In this document: piece by piece, positions 14,511 to 18,488 of the stretch | Position numbering within the stretch: the stretch's first letter is position 1 | How the letters are laid out: each line of letters opens with the position of its first letter | Assembly (NCBI RefSeq): GCF_036746095.1 | Contig: NZ_DAIOEU010000080.1 | Span: forward strand, 1 to 18,488 | Direction: 5' to 3' | DNA length: 18,488 nt | DNA from: Dyella_B sp036746095 | GTDB lineage: Bacteria > Pseudomonadota > Gammaproteobacteria > Xanthomonadales > Rhodanobacteraceae | Program-made: the position numbers and the translations under genes | Notes under the pieces: model-generated | Databases searched by the model: none | Seen by the model: the letters and a program-made list of their open reading frames with translations, nothing else | Told to the model about the DNA's origin: nothing

Positions 14511-16079
14511 ATGGACCAATGGCGCGCCATGATTAAACCCACGTTGGGGTCCCACCGCACGGCCATTGCCTCTACCGCTTTGCTCGTCCTGCTCGCGTTG
14601 GTTGTTCTGTATGCACCACGCTTCACGTATCCGGCGGCAAAACCCAAGCCGGCCCCGCCGCCGCACACCGTCTTGCCGCTGGTGCAGGTGTGGCTGAGCA
14701 CGGCCGATCGCCGGCTGAAGCTGCAGCAGCAGCCTGACGTTGCCATGACGCCTCGCGGCAAGTCGTCCGCCGATATCGTCATCGATCCGCAGAAGCGCTT
14801 TCAAACCATGGCCGGTTTTGGCGCGGCGATGACGGACTCGTCGGCCTGGCTGATTCAGAACAAGCTGAACTTCCTGCAGCGCCGGGCGTTGCTGCATGAG
14901 ATCTACGGCGCGCCGCCCGGCAATCTCGGTTTCAACATGATGCGCCTGACCGTGGGCGCATCGGATTTCTCCTTGAAACCGTATACCCTCGATGACGTAG
15001 CCTTCGGCCAGGCCGATCCGCAGTTGCAGCACTTCAACGTCACGCCGACGCTGCACGATGTGATACCGACGGTGCGCGAAATCCTTTCCATCAATCCTGG
15101 GCTGCAAATCATTGCCTCGCCATGGAGCGCGCCGGCATGGATGAAGACCAGTCAAAACCTGATTGGCGGGGAATTGCTGCCGCAATACGAAAGCGCGTAT
15201 GCGGATTATCTCGTCAAATATCTCGATGCGTACCTTGGTTACGGCATTCCCATCTTCGCCATCACCTTGCAGAACGAACCGGGGTTCGTGCCGATTACCT
15301 ATCCGGGCATGGAAGTGCCGGAGGCCACGCGGGCGCGCATCATCGCCCAATATCTCGGCCCCAAGCTGGCGAGTCGCAACCCGAAGACGCAGATCCTGGA
15401 ATGGGATCACAACTGGAATCAGCCCGAACAGCCATTGGCCATGCTGGCGGACCCCGATGCTTCACGCTATATCGCCGGCGTCGCCTGGCATTGCTACGAA
15501 GGCAGCCAATATGCGCAAGGCCGCGTCCATCGTGCGTTTCCGCAAAAGGACACCTATATCACCGAGTGTTCCGGTGGCGACTGGGAATCCGCGCTCAATG
15601 GCGAATTGCTCTGGTTTACGCGGGAATTGCTGGTTACCGGGACCCGGCAGTGGGCACGTGGCGTCATCTACTGGAACCTGGCGCTGGACGAACAACACGG
15701 TCCGCATTTCGGCGGCTGCGCACTCTGCAAGGGTGTGGTGACGATCGACTCGCGCACCGGTACGGTGAGCCGCAACGATGAATATTATGCATTCGCGCAC
15801 TTCAGCAAATTCGTCTTGCCCGGCGCCGTTCGGGTGGAGTCCACGATGACCGACGACAAGGGCCTCGCCAACGTGGCCTTCCAGAACGCGTCCGACGGAT
15901 CGATCGTGCTGGTGATGGTAAACAGCAACGTCAAGGCGTTTCCGGTTTCGGTCGTGCAGGGAGATACCCGTTTCGAATACACGATGCCGCCGGAAAGCGT
16001 GGCCACCTTTGTATGGAACACAGGGCAGGCCGAAGCGTGGCGGCAACGCGTGCTCGAGTGGTTGAACAAGATCCGATAG
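14511..16079 (+). CDS. GH30 glycoside hydrolase (glucosylceramidase/beta-1,6-glucanase type)
   Basis: This 522-residue retaining glycosidase has an N-terminal hydrophobic segment (about 17-35, STALLVLLALVVLY). It is either a signal peptide or an uncleaved anchor, placing the enzyme in the periplasm or on a membrane, and is followed by a Pro/Lys linker. The family 30 TIM barrel begins at GFGAAMTDSSAW (102-113). The predicted acid/base is Glu256 in ITLQNEPGF and the nucleophile Glu352 in YITECSGGD, 96 residues apart, both well conserved in GH30. A C-terminal beta-sandwich (about 415-520) completes the usual two-domain form. The overall sequence fits the glucosylceramidase and endo-beta-1,6-glucanase subfamilies better than the xylanase subfamily, but exact substrate is not decidable. 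There is no clear Shine-Dalgarno at 14511; the in-frame ATG at 14529 is an alternative start. The gene ends 29 bp from the convergent methionine aminopeptidase gene. Confidence 0.9.
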   Translation: MDQWRAMIKPTLGSHRTAIASTALLVLLALVVLYAPRFTYPAAKPKPAPPPHTVLPLVQVWLSTADRRLKLQQQPDVAMTPRGKSSADIVIDPQKRFQTMAGFGAAMTDSSAWLIQNKLNFLQRRALLHEIYGAPPGNLGFNMMRLTVGASDFSLKPYTLDDVAFGQADPQLQHFNVTPTLHDVIPTVREILSINPGLQIIASPWSAPAWMKTSQNLIGGELLPQYESAYADYLVKYLDAYLGYGIPIFAITLQNEPGFVPITYPGMEVPEATRARIIAQYLGPKLASRNPKTQILEWDHNWNQPEQPLAMLADPDASRYIAGVAWHCYEGSQYAQGRVHRAFPQKDTYITECSGGDWESALNGELLWFTRELLVTGTRQWARGVIYWNLALDEQHGPHFGGCALCKGVVTIDSRTGTVSRNDEYYAFAHFSKFVLPGAVRVESTMTDDKGLANVAFQNASDGSIVLVMVNSNVKAFPVSVVQGDTRFEYTMPPESVATFVWNTGQAEAWRQRVLEWLNKIR

Positions 16080-16099
16080 CAATACTTATTCAGTGTTGC
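16079..16099. terminator. Weak hairpin between convergent genes
   Basis: GCAATAC and GTGTTGC (one wobble/mismatch) flank a 7-base loop in the 29-bp gap between the GH30 stop and the end of the minus-strand aminopeptidase gene. There is no T run, so a terminator role rests on position alone. Confidence 0.25.
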
Positions 16100-16108
16100 C
16101 TCAATCAA

Positions 16109-16885
16109 TCACACCACATCACACAGCGGCCTCTCTCCTGGCCGCAGCGTCAACACCCGCACACCTCCACGCGCAACGGCAACCGTGTGCTCGAACTGCG
16201 CCGACAGCTTGCCATCGCGGGTATATACCGGCCATTGGCCCGGCTCTGCGCGAATCGCTGCCTTCCCTTGATTGAGCATCGGCTCGATCGTGAACACCAT
16301 GCCCTCTTCAAGCTCCAGCCCAGTACCTGGCCGGCCGTAGTGCAGAATCTGCGGGTCTTCGTGCATTTCCCGGCCGATTCCGTGCCCGCAATATTCCTTG
16401 ACGACACTGTAGCCATGGGCGCGCGCGTAATGCGCAATGGCATGGCCAACGTCGCCCAAGCGCGCGCCGGGGCGCACCGCTGCAATGCCCTTCCACATGG
16501 CCTTGTAAGTGGCCGCCACCAACCTCCGCGCCGGATACGCGACTTCACCGACTAAGTAGGTGGTGCTGGAATCGGCGATATAACCGTTCTTTTCCAGCGT
16601 AATATCCAAGTTGACGATCTGGCCGCTGCGCAGCACCGCGCTTTCCGAAGGCATGCCATGGCAAACCACGTCGTCGACCGAGGCATTCAATACATACGGA
16701 AAACCGTATTGTCCCTGGCTGGCAGGTCGCGCTTGAAGATCATCCACGATCATGCGCTCAACGAAGTCGTTGATCTCCATTGTGCTCTTGCCTTCCAGTG
16801 GCAGCTGCCCCAGCGCGTGAAACACCTCAGCCAGCAATGAGCCGGCTTGCGCCATCAAGGCAAGCTCGGCGGCACTTTTGATCAT
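16109..16885 (-). CDS. map: Type I methionine aminopeptidase
   Basis: This cytoplasmic metallopeptidase removes the initiator methionine from new proteins. It has 258 residues, close to the 264 of E. coli Map. All five metal ligands are present and keep the E. coli spacing with an offset of three: Asp94 (NLDIT), Asp105 (IADSSTT), His168 (GHGIGREMH), Glu201 (FTIEPML) and Glu232 (FEHTVAV); the active-site His76 is in VCHGMPS. The start is the ATG at 16885, which overlaps the TGA of the upstream ParD-like gene as ATGA, so translation is probably coupled. The frame stays open further upstream, but those residues overlap the ParD-like gene and have no Map similarity. Organisms of this group usually also carry a housekeeping map near rpsB, so this may be a second copy; the window cannot show that. 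Confidence 0.93.
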   Translation of the reverse strand: MIKSAAELALMAQAGSLLAEVFHALGQLPLEGKSTMEINDFVERMIVDDLQARPASQGQYGFPYVLNASVDDVVCHGMPSESAVLRSGQIVNLDITLEKNGYIADSSTTYLVGEVAYPARRLVAATYKAMWKGIAAVRPGARLGDVGHAIAHYARAHGYSVVKEYCGHGIGREMHEDPQILHYGRPGTGLELEEGMVFTIEPMLNQGKAAIRAEPGQWPVYTRDGKLSAQFEHTVAVARGGVRVLTLRPGERPLCDVV

Positions 16886-17094
16886 GCGCGCCCTGATCGC
16901 AATGGCTGTGGCTTCACGCCGGCCGCACGCAATTCCTTGGCGACGACTTCCTGGAAACTGAGCGCCGGGTTCATCTCGCATAGCATGCCGACCTTGATCC
17001 AGAAGTTGGCCTGCGCATTGATGGATCGGCTGGTTACCGTGCAGGCGCGCCGCAGTTGATCGTGCAAGTCGTCATCGATATTGATAATACCCAT
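16882..17094 (-). CDS. ParD-like small DNA-binding/antitoxin-type protein
   Basis: This 70-residue protein begins MGIINIDDDLHDQLRRAC and resembles the ParD-like family: an N-terminal beta strand followed by helices (SRSINAQANFWIKVG), the form of ribbon-helix-helix regulators. It overlaps the methionine aminopeptidase start by four bases (ATGA). Small ParD-like genes next to map are, to my knowledge, a recurring arrangement in proteobacteria. No toxin gene is beside it; map takes the place a toxin gene would have. The ATG at 17094 is preferred over the longer open frame to 17217, because that extension crosses the predicted promoter and palindrome and has no family similarity. A perfect inverted repeat over the -10 box upstream suggests self-repression. 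The ribosome site is weak (GAG about 10 bases upstream). Confidence 0.75.
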   Translation of the reverse strand: MGIINIDDDLHDQLRRACTVTSRSINAQANFWIKVGMLCEMNPALSFQEVVAKELRAAGVKPQPLRSGRA

Positions 17095-17112
17095 GGAAAT
17101 GGCTCTATATGA

Positions 17113-17133
17113 AACATATACGAACCATATGTT
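17113..17133. promoter_or_regulatory. Perfect inverted repeat over the parD-like/map promoter
   Basis: AACATAT (17113-17119) and ATATGTT (17127-17133) are perfect 7-bp arms with a 7-bp spacer, 18 bp before the ParD-like ATG. The repeat overlaps the predicted -10 box, as expected for an operator bound by a ribbon-helix-helix dimer. Confidence 0.5.
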
Positions 17134-17152
17134 ATTTATATATTGAAGGCAA
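17124..17152 (-). promoter_or_regulatory. Predicted sigma-70 promoter of the parD-like/map operon
   Basis: On the minus strand a -35 box TTGCCT (17152-17147) is 17 bases from a -10 box TATGGT (17129-17124). Transcription would begin near 17117, giving a leader of about 20 bases. The region is notably AT-rich against the GC-rich surroundings. Confidence 0.45.
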
Positions 17153-17200
17153 GTCCCGGGTTCGAGAGAACACCTATTTTCGAGCATGACCATTGGACTA

Positions 17201-17217
17201 GGACATTTGTCCGACAA
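17201..17217. promoter_or_regulatory. Overlapping small palindromes upstream of the second GH2 gene
   Basis: GGACA/TGTCC around TT (17201-17212) and TTGTC/GACAA around one C (17207-17217) overlap in the divergent control region, 67 bp before the GH2 ATG. They could be one regulator site; the arms share the TGTC core seen in LacI-type operators, but the match to the site before the kinase is partial. Confidence 0.25.
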
Positions 17218-17284
17218 TTGGCCATTCTACGGGGTGGCGGTGCGCTGCACCGCTTCTGACAAAGACAAAATAAGGGAAGGGCGG

Positions 17285-18488
17285 ATGACAAACAGCATCA
17301 AAGTACGGCGCGTAGGCGCCTGCGCGAGCATGGCCGTGGCCATGGGCTTTGCATCGATGGCCATGGCAGCGCCAGCTCAAACGACGACCTGGGCCGGCAA
17401 GGTGGCGCCCTTGGCTACGCCGTGGACGGCCGAGGTATCGCCCAACAACGCGCTGCCGGAGTATCCGCGCCCGCAACTGGCGCGACCGTCGCTGGAACAT
17501 CCGCAATGGCTGAGCCTCAACGGACTGTGGCAATACGCGCCAAGCGACGGACAGGGCGCGCCGCCGTTCGGCCAGACGCTGAAGGATCAAGTGCTGGTGC
17601 CGTATCCGATCGAGTCCGTGCTCTCGGGCGTGCAAAAGCATGCCGATTTCATGTTCTACCGCCGATTGGTGAACGTGCCCGCTGACTTCATCGCGCATGG
17701 TCAGCACGTGCGACTGAACTTCGGCGCAGTGGATTGCGATGCCACGGTGTACGTCAATGGCAAACAGGTGGCGCGGCATTCGGGCGGCTATACGTCTTTC
17801 AGTGCAGACATCACCCCGGCGCTTCGTCCGCATGGACCGCAGGAGATCATCGTGGCCGTGCATGTGCCGGTGGATGGCGCCAACGTCATGGTCGGCAAGC
17901 AGCGGCTGAAACCCGAAGGCATTTTCTACACCGCCGCTTCCGGCATCTGGCAGACGGTATGGCTGGAGCCGGTGCCGGCCACCAGCCTGGCGCAATTGAC
18001 CTTCACGCCAGTGCGTAGCCTGGACGCCTTCGACGTCACGTCCAAATTGCAAGGCGCCAGCGGGAACGCCACGCTGCACGTCACTGCCTACGCGGACGGC
18101 AAAGCCGTGGGCGAGGCGAGCGGACCGGCCGGAAAATCGCTGCATCTGGCCGTCGCGCACCCGCATTTGTGGAGCCCGCAAGATCCCTTCCTGTACACGT
18201 TCAAGGCCACACTCACGCAGGGCCATCAACACGACGACGTAACCAGCTACGCCGGCCTGCGCACCATCGCCGTCGAGAAAGTCGGGGGCCGCAACCGCAT
18301 CGTGCTCAACGGCAAGCCAACCTTCCTGCTCGCAACGCTGGACCAGGGCTACTGGCCCGACGGCATCTACACCGCGCCCACCGACGCGGCGCTCAAGTTC
18401 GACATCCAGAAAACCAAGGACCTCGGCTTCAACACCATCCGCAAGCACATCAAGGTGGAACCGGCGCGCTGGTACTACTGGGCCGACC
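17285..18488 (+). CDS. Secreted GH2-family glycoside hydrolase, 3' end outside the window
   Basis: The frame is open from the ATG at 17285 to the window edge (401 codons), so the gene is partial. AAGGGAAGGG just upstream supports the start. A Sec signal peptide occupies residues 1-28 or 29 (RR at 8-9, hydrophobic core, AMA-AP). The GH2 sugar-binding jelly-roll follows (about 75-220), with LNGLWQYAP, FMFYRRLVNVP, FGAVDCDATVYVNGKQV and GIWQTVWLEPV. Next comes the immunoglobulin-like domain (about 225-335) and then the start of the TIM barrel, with IVLNGKPTFLLATLDQGYWP and LGFNTIRKHIKVEPARWYYW. The catalytic glutamates lie beyond the window, so substrate cannot be called; beta-galactosidase, beta-glucuronidase and related exo-activities all occur in the family. 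It is divergent from the ParD-like/map operon and in the direction of the other sugar genes. Confidence 0.9.
   Translation, partial: MTNSIKVRRVGACASMAVAMGFASMAMAAPAQTTTWAGKVAPLATPWTAEVSPNNALPEYPRPQLARPSLEHPQWLSLNGLWQYAPSDGQGAPPFGQTLKDQVLVPYPIESVLSGVQKHADFMFYRRLVNVPADFIAHGQHVRLNFGAVDCDATVYVNGKQVARHSGGYTSFSADITPALRPHGPQEIIVAVHVPVDGANVMVGKQRLKPEGIFYTAASGIWQTVWLEPVPATSLAQLTFTPVRSLDAFDVTSKLQGASGNATLHVTAYADGKAVGEASGPAGKSLHLAVAHPHLWSPQDPFLYTFKATLTQGHQHDDVTSYAGLRTIAVEKVGGRNRIVLNGKPTFLLATLDQGYWPDGIYTAPTDAALKFDIQKTKDLGFNTIRKHIKVEPARWYYWAD

Noticed and set aside
17198..18448. Open frame of 416 codons on the minus strand near the right edge
   Set aside because: It lies opposite the second GH2 gene, which has a signal peptide, ribosome site and recognisable GH2 motifs on the plus strand.

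Overview
The window looks like chromosome from a GC-rich gammaproteobacterium of the Xanthomonadales, most likely the Dyella/Luteibacter/Rhodanobacter side or a Xanthomonas relative. The grounds are a TonB-dependent receptor of the Xanthomonas/Caulobacter type, dispersed REP hairpins with arms ATTCCGGC/GCCGGAAT, a second C/G-rich hairpin repeat, and the style of the lipoprotein-lipase pair at the left end. Genus is inference; no rRNA or tRNA gene was seen.

Left region (1-3171). A gene-free stretch with a 179-bp REP pair leads into three same-strand genes: a lipoprotein (408-1091), a signal-less GxSxG lipase with a glutamine-rich C-terminus (1127-2206), and a helical single-pass membrane protein of unknown function (2234-2788). 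The order lipoprotein then lipase resembles immunity-effector pairs of the bacteria-killing Xanthomonadales type IV secretion system. No secretion genes are present, so this is a hypothesis. A short stretch on the minus strand (2817-2951) reads like the end of a decayed gene.

Central sugar-use region (3172-16079, resuming at 17285). In order: a glucokinase-family kinase with an imperfect LacI-type palindrome upstream; a large TonB-dependent receptor; an APC-family permease; a secreted GH2 enzyme with the hallmarks of exo-beta-D-glucosaminidase; a LacI-family regulator; a PAPS-type sulfotransferase; and a GH30 hydrolase. A second GH2 gene begins at 17285 and runs off the window. This is the layout of a carbohydrate-utilisation locus: receptor for outer-membrane uptake, secreted hydrolases for trimming, inner-membrane permease, cytoplasmic kinase and LacI control. 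The GH2 motifs point to a glucosamine-containing glycan (chitosan-like or an amino-sugar polymer), but the substrate is inferred.

Right region (16109-17094, minus strand). A ParD-like small protein and a type I methionine aminopeptidase overlap by ATGA and form a two-gene operon. A perfect inverted repeat covers its predicted -10 box. The operon sits between GH30 and the second GH2 gene and looks unrelated to sugar use.

Repeats punctuate the gaps. There are two 116-bp REP pairs in opposite orientations, one 179-bp pair carrying an extra block of mini-hairpins, a single REP hairpin at the start of the first GH2 gene, a diverged REP before GH30, and a C/G-rich hairpin pair between receptor and permease.
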